From Desulfococcaceae bacterium (lineage in GTDB: Bacteria; Desulfobacterota; Desulfobacteria; Desulfobacterales; Desulfosalsimonadaceae): 38,331 bases of DNA. The notes under the pieces were generated by a model. It was not told the DNA's origin, did not search any database, and saw only the letters and a program-made list of their open reading frames with translations. Below are positions 24,281-32,979 of the stretch, in pieces. Location: positions 1 to 38,331 of the forward strand of contig JAQYVU010000038.1 in the NCBI GenBank assembly GCA_030145385.1. The letters run 5' to 3'. A program made the position numbers and the translations under genes. The first letter of the stretch is position 1. Each line of letters begins with the position of its first letter.

Positions 24281-25639
24281 TCAATTCCGCATACTGGTCA
24301 CCGGAGCCGGCAGGCGTCCGCCCCGTTTTAAAAAATCCTTTGCTGAAAACGGGTTGACTTCCATCACCGGGGCGGTGCCTAACAGCCCGCCGAATTTTAC
24401 CAAACTTCCGGCTTTTTTTCCGGGTACCGGAATGACCCGAACCGCCGTGGTCTTATTATTAATAATGCCGATGGCAAGTTCATCGGCAATGATTGCGTTA
24501 ATGGTTTCTTCGGGCACATCACCGGGAATGGCAAACATATCCAGCCCCACAGAGCAGACTGCGGTCAACGCTTCGAGCTTGTCCAGCCCCAGCGCCCCTT
24601 TCTGCACCGCATCGATCATCCCCTCATCTTCACTCACCGGGATAAACGTTCCACTCAGGCCGCCCACATTTCCACTGGCCATGGCCCCCCCCTTTTTGAC
24701 CGCATCCATCAACAGGGCGATCGCAAGCGTTGACCCGTGGGCACCGATCTTCTCGATACCGAACGCCTCGATCACGTTGGCCACGGAATCACCCGCAGCC
24801 GTTGTCGAGGCCAGGGAGATATCCACAATACCGAACGGAATGCTTAATGCCGCTGCCAGTTCCCGCCCCACCAGCTCACCGGCCCGGGTAATTTTAAATA
24901 CGGTTCGTTTGATGACTTCAGACAGCTGGGTCAGATCACATTCCCGGTTCTGCTCCACCACCGCCTTGACCACCCCCGGTCCGCTGATACCGACATTTAA
25001 GGTGATATCCCCTTCTCCCACGCCATGAAACGCCCCGGCCATAAACGGGTTGTCCTCCGGCGCATTGACAAACACGACGAACTTGGCGCACCCGATGGCG
25101 TTTTTACTTTTTTGGGCAGTCTGCTTGAGCATGCCGCCCAACAGATTTACGGCATCCAGATTTAAACCCGCCACATTGGAACCGACATTTAAAAACGAAC
25201 ACACCCGGTCGGTCTGGGACAGCACATCGGGCAGGACCTCAATGAGCATCCGGTCGGATTTTGTCAGCCCTTTCTGCACCAGTGCGCCGAAACCGCCGAT
25301 AAAATCGATCCCAGCATCCGCGGCCGCCTGATCAAGGGTTTGAGCCATTTGAATAAATTTATTTTTTGTACAATGACTTTCCATCACCAGACTGACCGGC
25401 GTAATGGAAATGCGCTTATTGGCAATCGGGATGCCATATTTCATCTCAAGGGCCCGGGCGTGTTCCACGAGTTTCACTGCATTGGAAAAGACCTTGTCAT
25501 AAACATTTTTCTTAAATATTTTAAAGTCCGAATCAATACAGTCTTTCAGGTTAATTCCCAGTGTTGTGGTCCTGATATCAAGATTCTGATACAGGGTCAT
25601 GCTTGCTGTCTCATATACTTCTTCTACGGATATTGGCAT
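24281..25639 (-). CDS. UPF0210/DUF711 (PFL-like) family protein
   Basis: A 452-residue protein of the DUF711 family, whose fold is related to the pyruvate formate-lyase/ribonucleotide reductase barrel and whose function is unknown. Typical segments: [111 protein letters not shown]-like [30 protein letters not shown] and [22 protein letters not shown]. It is complete and full length. It starts two bases after the ACT-domain gene, the same pairing seen in many Gram-positive and anaerobic bacteria, suggesting that an amino acid controls or is processed by the pair. Confidence 0.9.
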   Translation of the reverse strand: MPISVEEVYETASMTLYQNLDIRTTTLGINLKDCIDSDFKIFKKNVYDKVFSNAVKLVEHARALEMKYGIPIANKRISITPVSLVMESHCTKNKFIQMAQTLDQAAADAGIDFIGGFGALVQKGLTKSDRMLIEVLPDVLSQTDRVCSFLNVGSNVAGLNLDAVNLLGGMLKQTAQKSKNAIGCAKFVVFVNAPEDNPFMAGAFHGVGEGDITLNVGISGPGVVKAVVEQNRECDLTQLSEVIKRTVFKITRAGELVGRELAAALSIPFGIVDISLASTTAAGDSVANVIEAFGIEKIGAHGSTLAIALLMDAVKKGGAMASGNVGGLSGTFIPVSEDEGMIDAVQKGALGLDKLEALTAVCSVGLDMFAIPGDVPEETINAIIADELAIGIINNKTTAVRVIPVPGKKAGSLVKFGGLLGTAPVMEVNPFSAKDFLKRGGRLPAPVTSMRN

Positions 25640-25641
25640 TT

Positions 25642-25923
25642 TTATACTCTGTGCATCATTTTAAAAATATTTTCATGCTGAAGCTGAACTCTGAGTTCAA
25701 GGGATTTGCCGATTTTTTCAAGTTCCCGGGTAATTTTTTCCATGGGAATTATTGAATTTTTGATATCCACCAGCATGGTCATGACAAAATAACCGTCCCC
25801 CATAATCCGCTGATTGATATCCTCGATATTAATGTCTTTTTTATATAAAAAATTTGATATTTTGGCGACGATTCCTTTTTTGTCTTCACCAATCACCGTA
25901 ATAAACAGAAGTTCCTTTTCCAT
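25642..25923 (-). CDS. ACT-domain protein (UPF0237)
   Basis: A 93-residue protein consisting of one ACT domain: [20 protein letters not shown], then [20 protein letters not shown] and MTMLVDI. The Gly at the strand-helix turn (GEDKKGIVA) is where ACT domains bind amino acids. UPF0237 proteins are stand-alone and usually neighbour DUF711, as here with a two-base gap. A regulatory partnership is therefore inferred, but no ligand is known. Confidence 0.9.
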   Translation of the reverse strand: MEKELLFITVIGEDKKGIVAKISNFLYKKDINIEDINQRIMGDGYFVMTMLVDIKNSIIPMEKITRELEKIGKSLELRVQLQHENIFKMMHRV

Positions 25924-26104
25924 GGGTAAACCTTTATCGTTATAGTGGTTTTATTTTTATATATCGTGCAGACCGATACGACCGATCGCCTGATTTCTGT
26001 TAAAACAAAATTCTTTATTTGAAATTTTTGAAAAATACTTTCGTCATCCACTCTAAAACTTTCTTAACACCCTCTCCGTATAATATCAATTTTTTAAGAA
26101 AATT

Positions 26105-26908
26105 TTAATTGGGAAACAACTGGGTAAAATAAAGCGGCAGATAATTGGCGCGAAGGTAAATCTGGGGAAACTTTTGGGTAAGATTTGAATGACGGTACAG
26201 TGCCTTGACAATTCGTGTGATGTGTTTATCGCCGGACCAGATGGTTTTAGATTTATTATCAATAGCCGCCTTGGAACAGCAATTGGCCACAAAGTTAATA
26301 TCCGTTTCTCCGGGCGGGTCTTTTCTAATATCATGGAAGTAGTTTTTGCAAAACTCAACGATTGCTTCATGTAACGGGTCTGATTTTAAATCAAATACCT
26401 GGCCATTGATTTTCAACGTTTTTAAAAACATATCGATTTGTTCAAGAAAAAGCTTCTGATGCTTCCATATTTCTTCTACCCAGCTGTCCCTGTCGCATGA
26501 CCGCGTGTGATAGGCATCAAAAAAATTCTGCAGACCATTGTCCAGTTCAACATAAATGTCTTCTGAAATGGAAATCGCCGGGGCATAAATAATCTTTTCA
26601 ATCACCCGGATAAAACGCCTTAGTTCCTGAAACAGCAACGGGAGATACTTTGCATATTCCCTGTTGTTAATTCGTTTGATAAAACCGATATAGTTAAAAA
26701 TCTGGTTAATTTCCGAGGATTTGACATATGCGGGATGCCTTCGTATACCTTCTTTTGTTGCCTGGGCTTTGCGGGGATCATCTATTCGGGGAATTGGAAA
26801 ATTCCAGGGGATATAGGCGTTTAAAAAATTAGAATCGACAATGTTCTCAAACTGATTCTCTTCAAAGACATTTTTCAATATATCTGGATAATTTTCATAT
26901 TCTTGCAT
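26105..26908 (-). CDS. Putative orphan PIN-like domain protein
   Basis: A 267-residue soluble protein not assigned to a named family. It contains what look like the four acidic positions of a PIN nuclease: Asp25 in ENIVDSNFLNAY, Glu121 in EDIYVELDNG, Asp203 in GETDINFVANCCSKA and Asp227 in TIWSGDKHITRIV. Between the first and second is a longer helical insert (residues 45-115) than in VapC toxins. A ribonuclease role is inferred. No antitoxin-like gene adjoins it, and it is flanked by AT-rich non-coding DNA on both sides, so it appears as a stand-alone accessory gene. The start at 26908 has GGGA about ten bases upstream. Confidence 0.5.
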   Translation of the reverse strand: MQEYENYPDILKNVFEENQFENIVDSNFLNAYIPWNFPIPRIDDPRKAQATKEGIRRHPAYVKSSEINQIFNYIGFIKRINNREYAKYLPLLFQELRRFIRVIEKIIYAPAISISEDIYVELDNGLQNFFDAYHTRSCDRDSWVEEIWKHQKLFLEQIDMFLKTLKINGQVFDLKSDPLHEAIVEFCKNYFHDIRKDPPGETDINFVANCCSKAAIDNKSKTIWSGDKHITRIVKALYRHSNLTQKFPQIYLRANYLPLYFTQLFPN

Positions 26909-27199
26909 CAGAATGATTTCCCGGTCACGGATTTACACAATAAATCCGGCGACCTGATTGTATCATGGTGACTGGATTATTAATATTAAAGCAGTTACAA
27001 TGCCTTCTCCCTCTTTAAAAAGCATAAGGATCCGAACAGTCAGGCGTATTCAGCCTATATCATTTATTAAAAATTCTTTAACCCACAGCAAAACAAGATT
27101 AAATCAAAAAAACAGGCAACTAAAGATATAAAATAAAAATACTTATTAAATAGAGCATCCATCGTTTGCCAAGTCAAGTGTTTTTAATCAACATACTGA

Positions 27200-27360
27200 T
27201 ATAATTTAATAATATAATAAATCAGCTGCCACAAACGGGCCTCAATGATTACTAATCTTTGCTGTAGCATATTTCATGGGCATTGAATTTAAGAATTATT
27301 TTTTTAAACAGCAACAATTGCCGCTTAACAGCCACCCCAGCGGCTTGCGCTTTTTTTACA
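27200..27360 (+). ncRNA. Candidate small RNA or leader within the 26909-27473 gene-free stretch
   Basis: A perfect -10 hexamer TATAAT at 27200-27205 (the -35 is unconvincing) is followed by about 110 bp and then GCCGCT/AGCGGC (27320-27325 and 27339-27344) with a following TTTTTTT at 27351-27357. No gene lies between, so a short terminated transcript or an attenuator for the small membrane protein at 27474 is possible. The rest of the 565-bp stretch is AT-rich and shows nothing else. Confidence 0.25.
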
Positions 27361-27473
27361 AATGAGCCCCCGGCAGCTGAGCCTGTTTGACAATCGTTTG
27401 ACCGGCATTATGTTAATCTTAAGGATAAATTTTAAGAGAAACTTTCCATCTATTGCAATGAGGGAGGTGACTT

Positions 27474-27677
27474 ATGGGTGCTTTGAGTTGTTTTGGAGAA
27501 AAAACCACATCGGCTATCGTAGGATTTATACTAGTGGGCGTCGGCTTTCTATTTGTTATCGCGGGCCTGACGGTGTTACCGATTTTCGGTTTTATCATTG
27601 CCCTGCCGGCATTTGCTGCATCCTATCCATTACTGCGTTCCGCTTTCAGGGAAGCCTGTGAATATTACGAGAAATAA
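27474..27677 (+). CDS. Small two-helix membrane protein
   Basis: A 67-residue protein with a very good ribosome site (GGGAGGTG, seven bases before the ATG) and a terminator directly after it, so it is believed to be real despite its size. After a short polar start (GALSCFGEKTTS) come two hydrophobic helices (AIVGFILVGVGFLFVIAGL and LPIFGFIIALPAFAASYPLL), then REACEYYEK. No family recognised. It is transcribed alone. Confidence 0.7.
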   Translation: MGALSCFGEKTTSAIVGFILVGVGFLFVIAGLTVLPIFGFIIALPAFAASYPLLRSAFREACEYYEK

Positions 27678-27695
27678 TTTTTTACATTGTATTTC

Positions 27696-27735
27696 GTAAG
27701 TCCCTTTTTACCAAAGGGGACTTACTAACCTTTTT
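27696..27735 (+). terminator. Terminator of the small membrane protein gene
   Basis: GTAAGTCCC (27696-27704) pairs with GGGACTTAC (27717-27725), with additional T:A pairs toward the loop, followed by TAACCTTTTTATC. It starts 18 bp after the stop codon. Confidence 0.8.
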
Positions 27736-27769
27736 ATCTGTTTTCCATATTTTTCAATTATCGGTCAAA

Positions 27770-28456
27770 TCATTGCCGAAGACGAATCCGCAGGCTTTTT
27801 TCCTGTACTTCGATTTTGTCGATTCCGTCGGCAAAAGATTTCCAAAAACCTTTTTCAACGCCAAATTCTTTTACCAGATCCACATTTTTCATATTCCCTA
27901 TCCATGCATTCGGAATGGGTACGCCCCAGACACTGACACCTTTTAACATGATAACCGGTTTACCGTTTGAATAATCAATTCCCAGACCGGCCGTTACCTT
28001 AAGCGTTCTGCCGCCCAAAACAGGGAATTCTTCATCCAGAGGCAGCAGCAGCTTGGCGCTGGCCACGCCGTCGGACAGGTCAATGGCAAGTTTTTTTGCC
28101 ATATCCGTATTTTTTGCCAGCAGGGCATTGAGTTCCTTTTCACTCAAGACAATCGTTCTCATGGACGGATCTTCATGGTACCGTTCGGGTTCCAGCGAAA
28201 CTTCTCCGGACACCGGCGGCTGACGTTTATCAGTCATCCTTTCCAGCCGTTTGATTTTTACATCAAGGACGTTCTCTTCCTTTACGGTCAGAGTTACCGG
28301 CTTAAATTCATCAGGAAGCACATATTTTTGAATCACCCAGACGGAAATCACGGATGCGATAATCGCCGCTGCCGCAACGATCCCCAGCAGTTTCAGACAC
28401 CCTGTGCGCGATGATGTTTCCGGTTCATTGAGTCGCTTAATATCATTTGTCATCAT
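27770..28456 (-). CDS. Membrane-anchored extracytoplasmic protein of unknown function
   Basis: A 228-residue protein with a cytoplasmic N-terminus, one transmembrane helix (LLGIVAAAAIIASVISVWVI, about residues 24-43) and a soluble beta-rich domain outside. Segments TMRTIVLSEKELNALLAKN-like (MRTIVLSEKELNALLAKN), LAIDLSDGVASAKLLLPLDE and VTAGLGIDYSNGKPVIMLKG suggest a lipid-binding-like fold with a long beta sheet. Relatives in Deltaproteobacteria carry inconsistent names, so no function is proposed. AAAGGGA precedes the ATG. It follows the lipoprotein hydrolase gene on the same strand by 42 bp. Confidence 0.65.
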   Translation of the reverse strand: MMTNDIKRLNEPETSSRTGCLKLLGIVAAAAIIASVISVWVIQKYVLPDEFKPVTLTVKEENVLDVKIKRLERMTDKRQPPVSGEVSLEPERYHEDPSMRTIVLSEKELNALLAKNTDMAKKLAIDLSDGVASAKLLLPLDEEFPVLGGRTLKVTAGLGIDYSNGKPVIMLKGVSVWGVPIPNAWIGNMKNVDLVKEFGVEKGFWKSFADGIDKIEVQEKSLRIRLRQ

Positions 28457-28498
28457 CTGTTATTCCCTTTTTACAGGTTCTGTTCCACGGGCAGAAAA

Positions 28499-29443
28499 TT
28501 ACAGGCAAGAGATAAATTCCATGTATATTTTTGCTGATTTTTCAGGTACTTCAATCATAGGGGCATGTCCTACCCCCTCCAGAATCATTGTTTGAGAATT
28601 CGGTATCAGCTCATTAAAAATCGACGCATTGTTCACATGGATAATTCGATCCTCCACCCCCCACATGATGAGTGTCGGGACGGTGATCTTTTTGATTTCA
28701 TCGCTAAACGAATAGCCGGGATCACTGTGAATATCTTCAAAAATCTTTCGATTAATCGCCTCATTTCCAACTGCTTTTTCAGCCATAACACTGGTAATCG
28801 GCCAGGGAATATATGGCTTTTCTTCTAACGCAAAATCTATTAACCGGTAAAAATCTTCATCGCATGTTACAATCAGCGGGTTTTCGCCATTGGCCAGACG
28901 CCGGGTAAGTTCACAATCATAGCGATAAATACCGGCGGGATCGATTAAAAACAGCGATTCCATCTGTTCCGGATAAGCAACCGCATAGAGTGCGGAAATA
29001 GCGCCGCCCATGGAATTGCCGGCCATATGGAATTTATTAATGTTCAAATAGGTTAGAATTTCATTTACATAAATCACCTGGTCACTAAACTCATATTGCA
29101 GATTGAAATCCTTGACACTATCCCCGTGACCGGGCAAATCCATGGCCACCACATGATAGTCATCCGTTAAACAGGCGGCAAACCGGACCCAGTTTTCCTT
29201 GTTTGCGCCAAACCCGTGAACCAGAACGATGGAGGGCTTATTTTCATCCCGCTCACTTTCCAGCAGACTGATGGATTTTCCATTCACCTCAATGGTTTTT
29301 AAAAAAAGCCCGGCTTTGTTTCGCTCGTGATTCATTGCATTTTCATACAGGCTGTGCTTAATTCCGGTGCAACCTGCTATAATAACAGAGGTAAAAACAA
29401 TCAAAAATCGGACCAATCCGTACAATCTCCTTGATTGAGACAT
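28499..29443 (-). CDS. Alpha/beta hydrolase lipoprotein
   Basis: A 314-residue protein anchored by a lipoprotein signal (lipobox IIAGC, Cys25). Hydrolase landmarks: VLVHGFGANKENWVRFA, MDLPGHGDSVKD, the nucleophile elbow MAGNSMGGAIS with Ser144, an Asp in MWGVEDRIIHV and the His in EGVGHAPMIE. The complete triad predicts an esterase or lipase acting outside the cytoplasm. The ATG at 29443 was chosen for AAGGGAG upstream; a longer frame reaches into aroK and lacks support. It may be the last but one gene of the kinase-aroE-aroK transcript. Confidence 0.85.
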   Translation of the reverse strand: MSQSRRLYGLVRFLIVFTSVIIAGCTGIKHSLYENAMNHERNKAGLFLKTIEVNGKSISLLESERDENKPSIVLVHGFGANKENWVRFAACLTDDYHVVAMDLPGHGDSVKDFNLQYEFSDQVIYVNEILTYLNINKFHMAGNSMGGAISALYAVAYPEQMESLFLIDPAGIYRYDCELTRRLANGENPLIVTCDEDFYRLIDFALEEKPYIPWPITSVMAEKAVGNEAINRKIFEDIHSDPGYSFSDEIKKITVPTLIMWGVEDRIIHVNNASIFNELIPNSQTMILEGVGHAPMIEVPEKSAKIYMEFISCL

Positions 29444-29495
29444 GATGACTCCCTTTGTATTTTGATATAATTTCATCGAAAAATGAAAAACTATT

Positions 29496-30008
29496 TTAAA
29501 AATTATTCTGCCAGATTTCAATGATTCGCCCGGCCACCTGTTCCGGTGTTAAACGGTCCGTATCAACTACATAATGTGCGGCATTTTCGTATTTTGAATT
29601 CCGCTGCGCAAGAACCTCGGCCACCTCTTCCGTGAATGTTTTGCCGTCGGTTAAAGCCGGACGCTGGGTATCGTCTTTGATGCGCGACACGATGACTTCT
29701 ACGGACGCCTTTAACCAGAAAATACATGCATTAGATTTAAGCATGGCAATATTTTCCGGCCGCTCGATCACGCCGCCGCCGGTATCGATAATCAGGTGAT
29801 CCTTTGCTGACAAATCTTTTGCCACTGAAGTTTCCATATCCCGGAATCGCATCCAGCCGAATTTTTCAACGATTTCAGGAATTGACATACCGGCCTGTTT
29901 AACAATTTCCGCATCCATGCCGATGCAGTCCATTTTCAGCCGATCGGCGACAATCGCGCCCACCTGGCTTTTTCCCGTTCCCCGATATCCGATCAACACG
30001 ATATTCAT
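29496..30008 (-). CDS. aroK: Shikimate kinase
   Basis: A 170-residue P-loop kinase that phosphorylates shikimate at O3 on the way to chorismate. Walker A GYRGTGKS (residues 7-14), the substrate-binding Asp in MDAEIVKQ, FRDMET with the shikimate-binding Arg, DTGGGVIERPE, and the lid segment DDTQRPALTD are all present. Length and order are normal for AroK/AroL. It overlaps aroE by four bases (ATGA), so the two are translationally coupled. Confidence 0.95.
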   Translation of the reverse strand: MNIVLIGYRGTGKSQVGAIVADRLKMDCIGMDAEIVKQAGMSIPEIVEKFGWMRFRDMETSVAKDLSAKDHLIIDTGGGVIERPENIAMLKSNACIFWLKASVEVIVSRIKDDTQRPALTDGKTFTEEVAEVLAQRNSKYENAAHYVVDTDRLTPEQVAGRIIEIWQNNF

Positions 30009-30874
30009 GATTTTAATTGCTCCATAACAACATTTCTCATCACCTCCACGGGCGCATCCGCTCCGGTGAACCGCTCAAACTGCAGCACTGCCTGATTGAT
30101 AAACATTTCAACCCCGGAAATCACCTGAAGGCCTTTGGACCTGGCATCTGCCAGCAGCTTGGTTTCAAGAGGCGTATAAACAATATCAAAAACAACCTGC
30201 CCCGGACGGAACAACTCAATCGGAACGATAGAGCTTCCTTCTTTGGGATGCATGCCGATAGGAGTGCAGTGGATCACTATATCTGCTGCTGCCATAGCTT
30301 TGACAAGGGAGCTGTCCGTCATTTTATTGGATTGAATAACCGCTTGCGTGCCCGCCGTTAAATCGGCTGTCAATTCCTGAAGTATTGTTTCATTGATATC
30401 TAAAATTTCAATTGCCGCCGGCCCCCCATTGATTGCCAGCGTAAATGCAATGGCCCGCGCCGCACCCCCGGCCCCCAGCATCAATACTTTTTTACCGTTA
30501 ATCTCCACTTCCGCATCCGCCAGGGCCTTTAACGCGCCCGGGCCGTCCGTACCCAGCCCCAGGAGTTTTCCATTATCATTGATAACGGTATTGATGGAAC
30601 CGATTTGGCGATCAACGGCTTCGATGTCATCCACATGTTTCATGGCCTCAATCTTGTGAGGAATCGTGACGCTCATGCCGCAAAAATTTTCCAATGCCCG
30701 CATTCCGGCCAGGGCCTGTTTGACATCCTCAACCCGAAACGCCACATAAACATAATCCAGCCCCAACTCCGCAAACGCGGCATTGTGAATGGCCGGTGAA
30801 AGACTGTGTTCAACCGGATTGCCGATAATCGCGCAAACACGGGTACTGGTTTTTATGGATCGAACATTTTTCAT
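30005..30874 (-). CDS. aroE: Shikimate dehydrogenase (NADP-dependent)
   Basis: A 289-residue enzyme that reduces 3-dehydroshikimate to shikimate. It has the substrate site IIGNPVEHSLSPAIHN, the catalytic Lys in SVTIPHKIEAM, the NADP Rossmann motif MLGAGGAARAIAF, and IHCTPIGMHP with GVEMFINQAVLQFE at the C-terminus. The ATG at 30874 is preferred since GGAG lies six bases before it; ATG at 30886 is possible. It starts 16 bp after the hybrid kinase gene and overlaps aroK, so two shikimate steps sit in one transcript with a sensor kinase. Confidence 0.95.
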   Translation of the reverse strand: MKNVRSIKTSTRVCAIIGNPVEHSLSPAIHNAAFAELGLDYVYVAFRVEDVKQALAGMRALENFCGMSVTIPHKIEAMKHVDDIEAVDRQIGSINTVINDNGKLLGLGTDGPGALKALADAEVEINGKKVLMLGAGGAARAIAFTLAINGGPAAIEILDINETILQELTADLTAGTQAVIQSNKMTDSSLVKAMAAADIVIHCTPIGMHPKEGSSIVPIELFRPGQVVFDIVYTPLETKLLADARSKGLQVISGVEMFINQAVLQFERFTGADAPVEVMRNVVMEQLKS

Positions 30875-30890
30875 TAACTTCTCCATCAAA

Positions 30891-32954
30891 TTATTTATCG
30901 AGAATCTCTCGTATCAACGGCGCCATTTCTTTTCTGAGAATCGGTTTCATAACAACCGCCCGGACCCCGATATTTCTGGCATTCTCGTCCTGGATTTTTT
31001 CACTGAAACCAGTACACAAAATGATCGGTATATCCGGCCGGATGCGGATAAGTTCTGCGGCCAGCTCCTCGCCCAGCATTTGCGGCATGGTCATGTCCGT
31101 GATGACCAGGTCAAACATATCATGCCTGGACCTGAAAAGCTCCAGCGCTTCTATACTGTTCGTCCGGATCTCCACCCGGTAACCCAGTCGCTCCAGCATT
31201 TGTTTTAGCATAACAGTAATCGGTTTTTCATCGTCAACGACCAGGATACGCTCATTGCCCGTTGGGACAGGCTGACTCCCAATCGTTTCCGTAATCACTT
31301 TTGCATGAATACATGGAATATATACTTCAAAAGAAGTTCCTTTTCCGATTTCACTTTGAACGGAAATCATACCGCCATGGCTCTGAATAATCCCGTGAAC
31401 CACAGACAATCCCAATCCTGTTCCCTGGTTCATTTTTTTTGTTGTATAATACGGTTCATAAATCCGTTCCAGAACTTCAGGGCTCATCCCGTGCCCCGTG
31501 TCCCTGACCGTCATTTTCAAATAATTGCCGGGATTCAGTCCCGTATACCGGGATGTAAAAGATGAATCCAGAGCAACTTCAGACAGACACAATTCAAGAA
31601 CACCGCTCTTTTCCCGCATCGAGTAGGCGGCATTGGTACACAGGTTCATGGCAACCTGGTGCATCTGTGACGCATCGGCCCATATGTTGCTTAAATTTTT
31701 ATCAATCAATTGCCGGATTTCAATATTTGCAGGCAAAGAGGCCCGCAGAAACTTGATGGCTTCATTGACAATGGCGACCATCTGAACCGGCTTTTTTTCC
31801 TCTTCTTTCTGCCTGCTGAAGGTCAGAATGCGCTTTACCAGTTCTCTGGCCCGGTGCCCGGCTCTGAGCACTTCATGGATATCGGAATATAATTCCGTTC
31901 CTTTTTCTATATTCGCAACGGCCAGCTCGGAAAACCCGATGATTGCAGAAAGAATATTATTAAAATCATGTGAAATTCCGCTGGCAAGAGTCCCGATAGC
32001 TTCCATTTTCTGGGAATGGCGAAGCTGATTTTCCAGCCTGTTCCTGGTTTCCTCTGATTTTTTTCGATCGGTAATATCATGCCATAACGACAGGATTCCG
32101 ATTTTATTTTTATCCGCATCAATGACCGGGTAGCCTCTCAGAAGCCAGAACCTGTTATTTGACGTGGCCAATTCATGTTCCTGGAAATTATCAGCCTCAA
32201 GACCTTTCTGAATAGGGCATGTAGCACATAGCTTATCTTTGATAACGCATATCTCTCGGCAAGAACGGCCGGACAGATCTTCCGGCGCCAATCCGTATAA
32301 ATCCTGGGCTGCTCTGTTGGCCCATCGAACCTGCATATCCGTATTAAAATAAACAAAAACCTCTGACGTGGAATCCAGAATAAGATTTTTTTCAATCTCT
32401 GCTTTTCTTAATTCTTCTTCCATATGTTTCCGTTGTTCAATATTGATTTCAAGGTCCTGTTGGGTTTTCTCCAGTTCAAGCACCTTGTTTTCCAGCTTCG
32501 TTACCAGCCGTTCGTCATAGAGAAGGCTGACATTAATATCTTCTGCCGGTTGAAGTTTTTCCAATACCCGGTCTTTTTCTTTTTTTTCTTTTTCTCTGAA
32601 AATACTTAATAACACATCATTAAAAGTGTCCCAGTTCATGGGCTTTCGGAAAAACCGGTCAGCGCCGATTCTCAAGCCCAGGGCCTCATCCCGGTCATCC
32701 GTGTATGTTGCGGTATAAAACACAAAGGCAATTTTCCTTAATATGTTATCGGACCTTACCGCCTCACAAAACTTGAATCCATCCATCACCGGCATGAGAA
32801 TGTCAGAAATAATCATATCCGGTATTGATGCAATAGCTGTTTGATAAGCTTCTTTACCGTTTTGAGCCTCTAAAACAGAATGACCTTCGGCCAGGAGAAA
32901 ATCCTTTAAAATCAGCCGTTCAATATGATTATCATCAACAATCAAAACTTTCAT
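30891..32954 (-). CDS. Hybrid histidine kinase (REC-PAS-HisKA-HATPase-REC)
   Basis: A 687-residue soluble kinase. Residues 1-120 form a receiver (Asp7, Asp8, phospho-site Asp51, Thr81, Lys104). A coiled-coil (120-190) leads to a PAS domain (190-300) with cysteines in SCREICVIKDKLCATCP (Cys232, Cys236, Cys243, Cys246). Then come HisKA (His329 in GISHDFNN), HATPase (N box NLCTNAAYS, DTGHGM, GTGLGLS) and a second receiver (565-687, phospho-site Asp620, Lys670). There is no membrane helix, so the signal is intracellular or comes by phosphotransfer to the first receiver. The PAS cysteines could hold a metal or redox switch. AGGA precedes the ATG. No separate HPt gene lies nearby. Confidence 0.92.
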   Translation of the reverse strand: MKVLIVDDNHIERLILKDFLLAEGHSVLEAQNGKEAYQTAIASIPDMIISDILMPVMDGFKFCEAVRSDNILRKIAFVFYTATYTDDRDEALGLRIGADRFFRKPMNWDTFNDVLLSIFREKEKKEKDRVLEKLQPAEDINVSLLYDERLVTKLENKVLELEKTQQDLEINIEQRKHMEEELRKAEIEKNLILDSTSEVFVYFNTDMQVRWANRAAQDLYGLAPEDLSGRSCREICVIKDKLCATCPIQKGLEADNFQEHELATSNNRFWLLRGYPVIDADKNKIGILSLWHDITDRKKSEETRNRLENQLRHSQKMEAIGTLASGISHDFNNILSAIIGFSELAVANIEKGTELYSDIHEVLRAGHRARELVKRILTFSRQKEEEKKPVQMVAIVNEAIKFLRASLPANIEIRQLIDKNLSNIWADASQMHQVAMNLCTNAAYSMREKSGVLELCLSEVALDSSFTSRYTGLNPGNYLKMTVRDTGHGMSPEVLERIYEPYYTTKKMNQGTGLGLSVVHGIIQSHGGMISVQSEIGKGTSFEVYIPCIHAKVITETIGSQPVPTGNERILVVDDEKPITVMLKQMLERLGYRVEIRTNSIEALELFRSRHDMFDLVITDMTMPQMLGEELAAELIRIRPDIPIILCTGFSEKIQDENARNIGVRAVVMKPILRKEMAPLIREILDK

Positions 32955-32979
32955 ATTGATCCTTTTTTTTAATTAGCCA

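Noticed and set aside
24354-25028. 224-codon plus-strand frame inside DUF711
   Set aside because: Antisense shadow with low-complexity Ser/Pro/Thr composition; DUF711 on the other strand is certain.
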